Source of the DNA: Diphasiastrum complanatum
Taxonomy: Eukaryota; Streptophyta; Lycopodiopsida; Lycopodiales; Lycopodiaceae
Direction: 5' to 3'
Length of the DNA stretch: 64,000 nucleotides
Assembly (NCBI GenBank): GCA_029204225.1
Contig: CM055097.1
Location: 54,978,367 to 55,042,366 of the forward strand
The notes under the pieces were generated by a model. That model made no database searches and had not been told where the DNA came from. It saw only the letters and a program-made list of their open reading frames with translations. The translations under genes were made by a program, and so were the position numbers. Positions 10,373 through 22,094 of the stretch are shown here, in pieces. Positions within the stretch are counted from its first letter, which is position 1, and every line of letters begins with the position of its first letter.

Positions 10373-11585
10373 TATGGATCCGTGAATGCCTTGATCTTCA
10401 GACTAAACAATGCACAAAATTTATTGTGTGCATTAACACTTAATGCCTTCATGAATATATTTGCAACCATGTCCTGCGTTCTGCAATACGTTAAGCTCAC
10501 CTCCTTGGTGAGGACCTTGACCTTGATGTAGTGATATCTGATTTCAATGTGCTTACTCCTAGAGTGAAATCTAGGGTTGGCCGATAAGGCAATAGCACTC
10601 TGATTATCACAGAATAAAATTGTGGGGTTGTACTAATACAAATTAATGTCTGACAATAAATTTCTCAACCGAAACGCTTCCTTAATAGATTGAGAAGCAG
10701 CAATGTATTATGCTTCTGTAGAAGAAAGTGCGATAGAGGTTTACTTACGACTGTTCCATGAGATAGGACCATCGTTGAAAAAGAATATAAATCCAAATGT
10801 GGACTTACGATTGTCTACATCTCCTCCCCAGCTTGCATCAGAGTATCCACTGACCTGATGAAGATTGTCGTTGTTGACATCTCCATAGCAGATGCACTGG
10901 TCCATGGTAGCTCAAATATACCTAACGACTCTTATGAGAGTCTTCCATTGGGTATGCCATGATTAGCCATATATTGGCTGAGTGAGCTTACTGCAAAAGA
11001 GATATCTGGTCTTGTATAGACCATTGCATACATGAAAGATCCAAGTATCAATCGATAAGGATACTCTCTCATCTGCTCCTCTTCCTGCTTGGTCTGAGGA
11101 CATTGGTCCTTTGACAAATGCAGGAGTGGATCCATCGGTGAGTGAGCTAACTTACAATTCAGTAGATTGTATCTATTAAAAAAATTGTGAAGATACCTTT
11201 GTTGAGTGATGTAGATCAGTCATCTTGCTCTGTCTCAGTGGACCTAAATGCCTAGACAGAAGTGAGCTTTCCGCAGATCAGTCATGTCGAACTCTGAAAA
11301 CAGAATTTGCTCAGAATCCTTGACCAAATCGGTATTGTAACTGAAAAACAACGTATCATCCACATATAAGATGATGATAATGAAGGATTGCTACACTGAC
11401 TTGGAATAGATGTTGCAATCAGCAGTGCTTGGTTGGAAGCCTTGTTCAATGAGGAATGTGTTGATCCTCTGAAACCAAGCCCTAGCAAACTATGTCAAGC
11501 CGTAAAGTGCTTTGTGGAGTTTACATATATGATTCTTCATACCTTCCAAAACATATCCTTCGAACTGGATCATGTAGATGTCTTC
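10373..11585 (-). pseudogene. Copia-B RT (C-terminal part) and RNase H pseudogene
   Basis: Read on the minus strand from about 11585, the sequence matches copia RT from just before EDIYMIQ, through the Leu-Tyr-Gly-Leu region and the YVDD-type segment, into RNase H with CDNQSAIAL and HIEIRYH motifs near 10600-10500, ending close to the LTR. Several stops and frame changes are present, including one at the gag-RT join and one after the Tyr-Gly-Leu motif. It closely resembles the RT of Copia-F (38529-39128). RT would be inactive because the N-terminal fingers are missing. Confidence 0.85.
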
Positions 11586-11876
11586 TTATATAGCTCTATT
11601 CCGATAAGCTAAGAGATGTAGCTTGGAAGCTATATCTCGCACTTCGTATAGTGTGCTCAAGATGTCCCAGACTTCTTTCGATGTCCAAGCCTTAGATATA
11701 TGGTCGATCTGGGTATCTGTAATGTTGAGGATGATCAGAGCGAAAGCCTTTCCATCCATGTCTGCTTCGACTTTTCCTTCTGCACCTGTAACAATGTCAT
11801 ACAATCATTTAGCCATTAGTATAGTTTTCATCTTAAATTTCCATAGATGGTAATTGGCTCCATCAAGCTTGTCCAT
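11586..11876 (-). pseudogene. Copia-B gag fragment
   Basis: The minus-strand ATG at 11876 begins MDKLDGANYHLWKFKMK, the same as Copia-F gag. A TGA interrupts after about 24 codons. The rest reads MYDIVTGAEGK to HLLAYRN, where gag is fused to RT by an internal deletion. This is about the first 100 residues of gag only. Confidence 0.85.
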
Positions 11877-12048
11877 GATAGGACTGGATTTCCCTTGGGA
11901 ATCCATGTGGAAGATTAGTCTAGGTGATAGGAAAAACTATCAGTGACCTAAGTATGAAAATCTGGTACTGAATTACAGAACAAGAAGACAATTACTCTAT
12001 CGGTTGGTAGAGTCTTGTACTGTGGAAGCTTATTAGGCTACAAAAATA

Positions 12049-12060
12049 ACTTTGATACCA
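12049..12060 (-). other. Copia-B primer-binding site
   Basis: The minus strand reads TGGTATCAAAGT directly next to the LTR end. This is a Met-tRNA type site that differs from the common form in its last bases. Confidence 0.85.
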
Positions 12061-12904
12061 TGTTGGAGAAAGAGGGTGTGTGAGTGTGAGAAACTAAAAT
12101 AGCTCGAAAGAAAAACGAACATGAAAAGAAGCGAACTCAAAACGAACTCGAACGAAAAGTGTTGATGCGCAACAAAATGAGCTATATTACTCTTTCCCTA
12201 AGCATGACTATGCCTATTAGAAACAAACAGAACGTTAGTGATAGAAATCACGTTCGATCTGATTATGTAGTCAAACATTAAGCAACAAAACATTAGAAGG
12301 ATAATTTGTCGCGAACAGCTAGGCAAATTATTTGTCGCGAATGATTTGCGAAGAGCTAGACTGAGCTTGACTGATAATCAGTCGCGAATTAGTCACGAAA
12401 GGCAAGACTAAATATTAGTCGCGAACAACTAGACTAATAATAATTCGCTAAGAACATATTACCAGATTGAGCAATAAGAGAGTCAGACAGAATGTAGAAA
12501 AGCATATGTTTGCACAGTTGCATGGGATGAGCATGAAAAGGTCGCGATGTCAGCCTTTGCTGAAATGAACGTTGGTGAAGTGCAAAAAATGCGACACTTT
12601 GACAAATGCCTTAAGATTTGATTTACAAGGTGCCTTCCCTATTCTGTAAGGACACCTTTGGCATTCTTGTAAGGCAGTGTTGCCTTTTTTGCCTGTCACA
12701 AATCACGTGTAAAAACATAGTGTCACGTTTTTCACCTTTTTTCGCCTGTGGAAAGTTACTTGTATTTATGCAGACAATCATGTTTTTCGCTTGTCTTATT
12801 TTACATGTAAATATGCAGACTGTGCGACAACATGAGAAAAAATGCAGCATGAATGGAGACAGATTAAAATAGAATTTAGGAGAGTAGTGGAGATAAATCC
12901 AACA
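12061..12904 (-). repeat. Copia-B 5' LTR (right, shorter copy lacking about 380 bp)
   Basis: It aligns with 9156-10361 at both ends but jumps from the GCATA at about 12504 to TTTGCACAGTTG, skipping the block that carries the TATA-like stretch in the other LTR. As the 5' LTR of a minus-strand element it would be the promoter copy. Confidence 0.88.
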
Positions 12905-13270
12905 GAAGGTATTGATAGGAATGAACAGTCAAGGTTTGTTGATTACTTGTTGTGCATTGGGGATGGTTGTGAGCGCACATTTGTAGAACGTGATACCGAC
13001 GTGATTTGTCTACCTATTGGTATGTGCCTCAAGACACATGACGTAGAAGAATTGATCTCATTCACTTTTTCTAATATTGCAAAACATTACAAGGAGGTCA
13101 ATTTTTTGAGAAGCCATGCAATATTGACATGGGTAAATCACAAAATATTTGTGCGAGACTTGATGGAAATATTGCGTTTCGGCATTGAGGAGTACATCTC
13201 TAGTGTTGTGTCGCTGATTAGGGGGTGGACGGATTTTGTGTACCTCCAACAAACGAGTGGACATTTTTTT
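12905..13270 (+). pseudogene. Helitron-type helicase fragment, C-terminal helicase region
   Basis: Continues the Helitron remnant directly after the Copia-B target duplication. The frame reads a FVDYLLCIGDG block, then DVICLPIGM, then LRSHAILTWVNHKIFVRDL. These correspond to the F-x-x-x-LLRIGNG, I-x-LP and RAILTPxNxxVxxIN blocks of Pif1-like Helitron helicases. The longer open frame from 12842 to 13294 begins inside the LTR, so its first 20 codons are not helicase. Conserved residues are partly degraded (Pro and Asn of the TPKN block are changed), which marks a pseudogene. Confidence 0.7.
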
Positions 13271-13620
13271 TCCCTAATAAACGATTATTTCTAGATGTAG
13301 AGTTGTTGACTAGCAATGTGAGTTGTGCTTATAGGGACATCAATTCTATCAGAGTTAATGACTTGGAGGAAATGAGGACTTGGTGTATTCGCAGGTTCTG
13401 TTATGTGATTTATAAATTAATTTGTTGTCCATGTATTAGAAATTTATAATATGAATTTGTCGCTATGTTATTGGTGAAATTCAATTCATGTACATACTTT
13501 GTTTTTTGTGCATGCATGCATACACACACACATTTATTACCATTTATTTATTCATGTGTGACGTAGGAACATTTTGATGTTCAGATAGTGTACATTTTAT
13601 TAGCATACAAACATGCCACA
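13271..13620. other. No recognisable feature
   Basis: AT-rich DNA following the helicase fragment. It may be Helitron tail or host DNA. A short CATGCATGCATACACACACA tract occurs near 13510. I see no gene. Confidence 0.4.
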
Positions 13621-13624
13621 AGTG

Positions 13625-13785
13625 CCCTTTGCGGTCCATTGAAATGACCACAAACGGACCGCAACTGCCCCCTTTGCGGTCTATTGTGGTCCAACTGCCC
13701 TCAAATGGATGCAGTGTTCTCAAATGGCCGCAAGTTCTCTCAAATGGATGCAGTGCCCTCAAATGGCCGCAAACGGATCCCGTCA
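13625..13785. repeat. Minisatellite with 39-bp unit (TCAAATGGATGCAGT / TCAAATGGCCGCAA)
   Basis: TCAAATGGATGCAGT starts at 13701 and again at 13740 (period 39), each followed by a half-unit TCAAATGGCCGCAA. Upstream, GCGGTCCATTG and GCGGTCTATTG repeats share the same base words. Only two full units plus related half-units are seen. Confidence 0.7.
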
Positions 13786-13848
13786 CCTAGATTGTTGGTC
13801 GCTCGTCAACGATGGGCATACCCACTAGATCGTTGGCCATCATCGGCG

Positions 13849-13874
13849 GGCACTCTTTACTAGTAAAGAGTGCC
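13849..13874. repeat. Perfect 26-bp palindrome
   Basis: The 13-base arm GGCACTCTTTACT is followed at once by its exact reverse complement with no loop, centred between 13861 and 13862. It could form a hairpin or cruciform, or be a dyadic binding site. Confidence 0.85.
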
Positions 13875-13897
13875 TACTGATGGCGGGCAGTCGAGGG

Positions 13898-14016
13898 TGT
13901 GTGTGTGTGTACATGTATATGTATGTGTGTGGATTTGCGTGTTTATGTGTGTGTATGTCTATGCGGATGCTGATTTGCGTGTATGTTTGATGGTGTGTGT
14001 GATTTATGTGGCCGAT

Positions 14017-14080
<64 letters not shown>

Positions 14081-14112
14081 ATTTGTGTGTGTGTGTGTGT
14101 ATGAGTGTGCAT
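13898..14112. repeat. GT/CA microsatellite
   Basis: Imperfect GT-rich DNA with a pure GT run at about 14017-14077 (about 30 repeats), flanked by GTGTAT and GTATGT variants. Confidence 0.95.
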
Positions 14113-14170
14113 GTGCATGCATTGATTGCTCACATGCTCGATATCTTTACAATTCTCTAGACTACTTTCA

Positions 14171-15190
14171 GGGTTCTTGGCTTGAACGCATGTTTCTCTG
14201 TGCAAATTGAACTGCTTGGAGCCCGGTTTGTTGATGCGGTTTCATCTCAACATGCAACACTGGATCAAATAGACGACATGCAAGACGGAGCCCGTTCAGC
14301 GATATTGGACCACTTCTTGAAAATGCCAAGAAGTAGTCCATTTACTTTGCCCTAGTGGTGTTCCTCCCGCACGAAGGACGTTTTCAAGCATACGACGTCG
14401 GAATTGAGCAACAACTGGTCCAATGGGTTTGTGTTGAGCCCACAAACCTCTGGACACCTACCGTCTAAGGTTTTGATTGTTTTTTACTGAATCCGACCAA
14501 TTTCTGGCCCAACGGGCCTAAAATCCCATGACTAGATTTAGGGTTTATGGTTGTTATGCACATTTTGCTATGAGTACTGAATCATTGGGAGCCCAGTTTA
14601 GTCCTGTGGGTTCGTGTCGGCGTGTAGCACTGGATGGAATAGAGGGTCTAAAAAACGGACTCCGTTTGGTGACATTGGACCAATTCTCGAAAATGCTAAA
14701 AAGTAGCCATGTGGGTTTATGTCGAGCCCACAAACTTGTGAACACCTCCCATCCGAAATTCTGACCGTTTTTTATTGAATCTAACCAATTTCTGGCTCAA
14801 CGACGGGCCTAGAATCCCAACACTACGTTTAGGGTTTCTAGTTTAGACGCACGTTTTGTTATGAATACTGAACCATTTGGAGCCTAGTTTAGTGTTGTAG
14901 GTTTGTATCAACGTGTAGCACAAGACGTAACAAACAATCTGAAAAACAAACTTCGTTCAGTGACACTGGATCGGTTCTTGGGGATGTTGGAAAGTAGTCC
15001 ATTTAGTGGCAATCCCCCAGACAAAAAGGTCGTTTCTGGACAAACGACGTTGGAATTGAGTTGCAAATGGTCTTGTGAGCTCATGTCGAGCCCACGAACC
15101 CGTGGACACCTCCCGTCTAAGGTTCTGACTGTTGACCAATTTCTGCTTTTAGGGTTTCTGGTTCAGACGCACGTTTTTCTATGAGAATAG
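14171..15190. repeat. Tandem array of three units of about 290-370 bp plus the start of a fourth
   Basis: Each unit begins GGGTTTMTRGTT and then an ACGCACGTTTT-like word. Starts are at 14171, 14541, 14832 and 15152 (steps 370, 291, 320). Shared landmarks are a TTGGAGCCCRGTTTAGT block, a GTGTAGCACTGGAT block, GACATTGGACCA, GTCGAGCCCACAAAC and CACCTCCCGTCTAAGG. Unit 2 lacks about 85 bp in its middle, and unit 3 lacks the ACTGAATCYAACCAATTTCTGGC segment. No long coding frame is conserved between units. Confidence 0.8.
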
Positions 15191-15231
15191 TTCAGAGAGC
15201 ATGAAGTATGAATTTGTTTACGACTGAAACA

Positions 15232-15928
15232 TGTGAAGAATTGCCAAATGCAAATCTAGCTTGATCAAAAACCATGTAGAATAGTGTAAATTGTGTACAC
15301 CAGTGGGTCCCACACATGTGAGGCCATGATGCCACATGGTAAACCCATCCTAATGTAGGTTAGGTCAAGTCAAGAGAGTTGGTCATGTCTATTTGGTGGT
15401 CATCCCTACTTTATAGGACCTACACCTAAGTTTAAGGTGAAAATTTGACCAACTAGCTACCTACCAAGCATAACTCTAGGAAATAGACTAGGGTTTCATT
15501 TTAGGTCAAGGAGAGTGAGTTAACTTCCTTATTACATGCTGGAAATCCACCTAACTTCAAGAACGAAGTCGAATTTGCTATGTATTCCCTCTCTCCATAT
15601 TGAGAAGATAGAAAATTTTTGGAGCTCATTGGCAATCTCAAGCTAGTTCACTATGTACATTGAGTTTTTGTGATCCAAATGAAACCAAATCAATTTCTAC
15701 TTGTTTCTCAGGTTTAAGGCCGTACTACAGCCTGTAGTACACACGTGTGGGCTCGGATTTCAATGTTTATCAATTCTTTTGATTGTTAATGCTTGTTGTT
15801 TGTCAAATTGCCAATCTAGATCAACTTTTTTGTGTCTAGTTTTTTGATAGATTGTTAAGCAAGCATCCAATCACTCTTGTGGATCTTTTGTAGATCCATT
15901 TATGGTCCTAAAGTACAGTACTTTCACA
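15232..15928 (+). repeat. 5' LTR of the deleted copia element, 697 bp
   Basis: Starts TGTGAAGAATTG and ends ACTTTCACA directly before the primer site. CACACGTGTG lies at 15740-15749. Confidence 0.92.
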
Positions 15929-15940
15929 TGGTATCAGAGC
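15929..15940 (+). other. Primer-binding site
   Basis: TGGTATCAGAGC directly follows the LTR end, the initiator-Met type. Confidence 0.92.
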
Positions 15941-16725
15941 CAAGTACAAGAGCATAAGCCAATGCAAATCCATTTTTAGCAAGTTTTGGTGCTAAAAGCT
16001 AGTATTGAAAAGGCAAGCTAGAATCTTGATTTTGGTGAGGAGATTTGATCCCAAACTTGGTAGGGGTCCAAATCCGTACTGTCCACATGTGCGGGCACCT
16101 CTGAACCTGCATTTAATGCATGGTATTCATTTGATCCAAAAAAATTCAATTTGTGAGCTGTTGGTGTAATTTTTGGTGGAGATCCTAGGATAATCTACCA
16201 AGATCATTTGTCATTGATTAGATTTGAATTTGTTTCATGGAATCTAATTAATCTAGGCCAAGTTAAAGTCCTATTAAGGTTAAAAACAGGTCTTGAAAGT
16301 ACACCAAGAAGGAAGAAAGAGATTAAGTCATTTTTTTGTCCAAAAATAGCCAAAATTGGCAAGATTTGATTGTAAGTAGCTTTCACATCATCTTATCTTC
16401 ATTCCAACTTTGTGAGGGAGTGCTAGAACTGAGATTATAAGTCCATTTGTTGGATTAGAAATCTAATTTGAATGAAAAACTACAAGAGAGAGACCTTAGT
16501 GAGTTTCTAGAGACAATCAAATCCATTTCTTGGCAAGATTTGTTTGAAAGTAGTTTTCACTTCATCTTATCTTCATTCCAGCTTTGTGAGGGAGTGATAG
16601 AATTGTGATTATAAGTCCATTTGTTGGATTAGAAATCAAATTTGAGTAAAACACTGCAAGTGTGAGACCTTTGTGAGTTTCAAGTCAATTAAATCTATTT
16701 CTTGTTTGTAGAAGTCACTAGTAAG
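15941..16725 (+). other. Leader of the deleted copia element, with an internal duplication
   Basis: Non-coding. The text around TTTCACATCATCTTATCTTCATTCC at about 16381 recurs near 16556, with the following GTTGGATTAGAAATC words also shared, giving an imperfect duplication of about 175 bp inside the leader. Confidence 0.7.
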
Positions 16726-16947
16726 ATGGGATCTACTGGAGCATACCTTCTAGAAGCTAGTGAGAGGTTGAATTCTACAAATTATGCTATTTGGAAGGTT
16801 AGAATGGAGTCACTCTTGGTGCTCCAAGACCTTTATGAGTTCTTGATTGAAGATGAAGATGAACCTCTAGGTGCACAGGAGTTAGCTAGATACAAGAAGA
16901 GATCTAGGCTTGCACTTCATTGTGTGAAGATGAATTTGACCAACTAG
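16726..16947 (+). pseudogene. Truncated copia gag
   Basis: The ATG at 16726 opens MGSTGAYLLEASERLNSTN, followed by the AIWKVRMES block also seen in Copia-1 gag. The frame runs into the truncated 3' LTR at about 16933 and stops at 16945-16947. The junction lies in an AATTTGACC-like stretch shared by gag and LTR, suggesting a microhomology-mediated deletion. Confidence 0.88.
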
Positions 16948-17418
16948 CTACCTACCAAGCATAACTCTAGGAAATAGACTAGGGTTTCATTTTAGGTCAA
17001 GGAGAGTGAGTTAACTTCCTTATTACATGCTGGAAATCCACCTAACTTCAAGAAGGAAGTCGAATTTGCTATGTATTCCCTCTCTCCATAGTGAGAAGAC
17101 AGAAAATTTTTGGAGCTCATTGGCAATCTCAAGCTAGTTCACTATGTACATTGAGTTTTTGTGATCCAAATGAAACCAAATCAATTTCTACTTTTTCTCA
17201 AGTTGAAGGCCGTACTACAGCCTGTAGTACACACGTGTGGGCTCGGATTTCAATGTTTATCAATTCTTTTGATTGTTAATGCTTGTTGTTTGTCAAATTG
17301 CCAATCTAGATCAACTTTTTTGTGTCTAGTTTTTTGATAGATTGTTAAGCAAGCATCCAATCACTCTTGTGGATCTTTCGTAGATCCATTTATGGTCTTA
17401 AAGTACAGTACTTTCACA
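16933..17418 (+). repeat. 3' LTR of the deleted copia element, 5'-truncated
   Basis: Corresponds to 15442-15928 of the 5' LTR with a handful of differences, including a 1-bp deletion. It ends TTTCACA at 17418. CACACGTGTG lies at 17230-17239. Confidence 0.92.
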
Positions 17419-17557
17419 AAACAGGTTTTGGTGGGCATCAATGCTCTAAATGAAGTCCGACAGTTTGGGTGGAGGTAGGAAGAAATGTAGAGAGATATAG
17501 AGAGAGGGGGGGGAAGGCAGAGAGGAGAGAAAGAGTGTGTGTGTGTGTGTTTAGGTT

Positions 17558-17694
<137 letters not shown>

Positions 17695-17819
17695 CATAGC
17701 AAATGGCTCGAGGGATAGAGGGAGGGTGTGTGTGTGTTTAGAGTTTAGGAAAATGGAGAGGGGTAGAGAGAGGGAGAGGGGGGGAGAGAAAGTGTGTGTG
17801 GGTGTATGTTTAGGGTTTA

Positions 17820-17971
<152 letters not shown>

Positions 17972-18337
17972 TAGTCAATAAGATTCTTAACACTTACAAG
18001 CTTGAGATCTAATAAAAACAGAGCCCCAATGGTTGAGCTACCAACTGTAAGTCCTTGAAGAGCAATCCAAATGTACAATTCCAAATGCTAGACCAACTGC
18101 TCTGGAATAATAACATTGAATAATTTAATTATTTTCCTAGATTAATAATATTGAAATGTTATTGTTTCAAAATAACTTTACTAAGCAAACCTATTTACTA
18201 AATCATTCAATAGCACATCGATCATCTAACAAAATAGAGGTACAAATTACGACAACAATAAGTAAGCTCTAGAATGAAAATAATAGAATGGCATACTCAT
18301 TCAATATTATACAAAAGACGTATCACAATCACAACAA

Positions 18338-19805
<1,468 letters not shown>

Positions 19806-20864
19806 TGTTAATAATTTCAGAACAACAATCTAGTCTCTATCAAATCGAATGAAACGCGTTCTACATATGAGATGTTATCAGAGTAGTACAACAGCACTAC
19901 ACTCTGGCTGATTAAGGTGTCAACAGAGAGTCGAGAAATGTTCGATGTATTCGCGATTGTACAGACAATTAATTAATTGCGTTCGCGAACTATTCGTTTC
20001 TAGATAGAAGTCCTCAACAACTAATGTTCAAATTAATGGTTAAAGAACACGAATGGTTTTAGAGCATGTTCAAAACTTATGTCAGTGACAATCAGAAAAA
20101 TAGATCAAAGACTCAATTCTTCAGACAGAGATTGTCATCTCATATGTATACATACAGCTTTATTCAATGATCGTGCTAGACTGTATCAAAGATAGTCGTT
20201 GTTCGAGTGTCGAAAAGAAAGTATTCACGGCAGACGAATAAGATAGTTTTAAGACAGTTCTTTAGAGCGTGCTTTACGGATACACAACAAACGACTGTAA
20301 TGTACTAGAGAGTCTGTCTGATCAGAGAGTAATTCATGTAATGCGTTAGAGATTGTTAGCAGACTCACGATCACTCACACTCAGCAGTGCGGAGAACAGA
20401 GATAAGAGAGAATAACTCACAGAACTCTATTCACTTCTTCAATATCTTACATATGCATAAACTCTTCTCTCTCGATGCTCGAGACTGAAGTGTGAGATCT
20501 ATATATGTTCTACGGGACGAACAAACACACCTCTTAAACAATAGGTGTGTCGCTCCCGCGAAAGGGTCTAGTTAACAATTAGACTATGTATATGTTCAAT
20601 TATACCATGAAAGGTATATTTAACTAGGAGTTCTAGTTTAACATGTCTTTTCGTATCTAGCCGTTTCGTGTGGACGACCTAGTAAAGGTTATCCAAGGCA
20701 ATGTCTTTCCTATTAAAGGTGTTTCCCTTAATTACAAGGCAAGTACTTAGGAGATATATTCCCGAAAAATAACTTAGGCCTCTTCATGATTTACACTTAA
20801 CCAGTTCATATCTTCATTTTCGAGTATATCATGCCATATTTATGTTGATATTCAATTTTTAACA
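19806..20864 (+). repeat. Probable LTR of family J, about 1.06 kb
   Basis: The right end AATTTTTAACA is supported because the last 105 bp recur at 35737-35840, where they also end at that point and continue into the same ATAARGTGGCATCACA. The left end is less sure: TGTTAA at 19806 is the reverse complement of the terminal TTAACA. A TATA-like CTATATATG lies near 20500. The TGGCATCACAAAGTGC that follows is not the usual Met-tRNA site. Confidence 0.5.
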
Positions 20865-20887
20865 ATAAGGTGGCATCACAAAGTGCT

Positions 20888-21552
20888 ATAATTTGTCGCG
20901 AATTGCAAGACACATTATCTGTCGTGAATGATTCGCGAAGAGCTAGACTGTGCTCGACTGATAATTAGTCGTGAATTATTCGCGAAAGACAAGACTAAAA
21001 ATTAATCGTCTATTACCAGAAAGAGCAACAAGAAAGATCATACAGAATGAAAAATAAGCATAGCAATATTGACAGATCTAAAATGCAAAACAAATGAACT
21101 GTGTCAGATTAAGTACATCAAGTATACAAGTCAATAATGCGATAGAGCACAAGACTGTTGCGGACGAAACCACATGCCTTACAAAGCTTATTTCTGTCTG
21201 TAATGAGGAATGAAAACCTCTTCCCTTAGTCTCTTCTTCACTCACTTGATAATCTAATCATCATCATCGTCGAATATTCAGATGGTATCCAATATATATA
21301 CATAATATTATAAGTGTGCAGATGAGAAAGTACAGAGTGGATGTGTTGTTTGTAGGAGATCATGGGTGGCTGCAATCATTGTCCAATCTGTTAGCGCAAC
21401 TGCATGGGGTGAGGGTGAAAAGGGTGCGACGTCAGCCAATACTGAAGTGAATGTTGGTGATGACGCAAAAGTGCGTCACTCTTACGAATGGCCTTAGGAT
21501 AAGATTTACAGGGTGCCTTATCTGTTAGGGCACCTTTGGCATTCAGTAAGGT
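20888..21552 (-). repeat. Truncated Copia-B family LTR
   Basis: Aligns with 9393-10142 of the Copia-B LTR in the same orientation, including the TATA-like stretch near 21290. It begins at ATAATTTGTCGCGAA and stops at GGCATTC, with neither LTR terminus present. Its left edge joins the family J end and its right edge joins copia integrase, so both edges are deletion junctions. Confidence 0.8.
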
Positions 21553-21556
21553 CTTT

Positions 21557-22094
21557 TGAGATGCTATTCAAGAGGAGGCCGAGTGTCAACTTTCTAAGAA
21601 CCTTTGGATGCACATGCTATGTCAACATTACTCTTGATGATAGGACCAAGGAGGATCCATCTTCAAGAAGAGGTATTTTTGTTGGATATAGTGAGGTGAG
21701 TAAAGCCTACAAGGTTTACATTCCTTCTACTAACAAAGTGATTGTTGGTAGAGATGTCATTTTTTATGAGGGAAACATTCCAAAGGTGTCTTCAAGCATG
21801 ATTGATGGTAAAGTAGATGGATCTAACATTCTTGATGTTGATGAGAAGGATTCTACTTTGGATGGTGGTGATGATGGACCTTCATCAAGTCAAAAGCCAA
21901 GGAGAACATCAAGAGAAAGACAAGTACCTTCAAGGCTCACATATGATCAAAAGGGTAAGCAAGTAGTTTCTGGAAATTATGTTGCTTTCCTAACCTCTTT
22001 GGATGATCCTACAAGTGTAGATCAAGCAAGGAAAGAAGAGGAGTGGATCCAAGCAATGGATCTCGAGTATCGATCTCTTATGAAGAGTGAAACA
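21557..22094 (+). pseudogene. Copia-A integrase C-terminus and RT N-terminal linker
   Basis: Reads EMLFKRRPSVNFLRTFGC and then the GIFVGYSEVSKAYKVY and VIVGRDVIF blocks typical of the integrase C-terminus. The linker with PRRTSRERQVPSRLTY follows, then the start of RT (EEWIQAMDLEYRSLMKSET). The homology stops at about 22094, where the next RT block would be. The catalytic integrase core is missing. Confidence 0.88.

Larger units (their letters stand above)
9156..12904 (-). mobile_element. Copia-B: minus-strand copia element inserted in the Helitron remnant, TSD GAAGG
   Basis: Two related direct repeats (9156-10361 and 12061-12904) begin TGTTGGAGAAAG and end ATCCAACA on the + strand, giving TGTTGGA/TCCAACA termini. 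GAAGG at 9151-9155 is repeated at 12905-12909, a perfect 5-bp target-site duplication, so both ends are known. On the minus strand the order is 5' LTR, primer site, gag, pol, LTR. Gag is joined directly to mid-RT, so the zinc knuckle, protease, integrase and N-terminal RT were deleted. The same family in longer form is Copia-F at 35857-39200. Confidence 0.92.
15232..17418 (+). mobile_element. Internally deleted copia element, TSD AAACA
   Basis: LTR 15232-15928 has perfect TGTGAA/TTCACA termini. Its last 487 bp recur at 16933-17418. AAACA at 15227-15231 is repeated at 17419-17423, so the insertion boundaries are certain. Between the LTRs lie a Met-tRNA primer site, a leader and only the first 70 or so codons of gag. 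All of pol and the first 210 bp of the 3' LTR are gone. The gag resembles Copia-1, so a related autonomous element could have mobilised the parent. Confidence 0.93.

Noticed and set aside
13840-14205. ORFs of His-Thr or Val-Cys repeats on both strands
   Set aside because: They come from the GT/CA array and have no other coding support.
13625-15190. Possible CRISPR-like array
   Set aside because: Repeats are contiguous or of very unequal spacing, with no unique spacers of even length, and the sequence is a plant genome.
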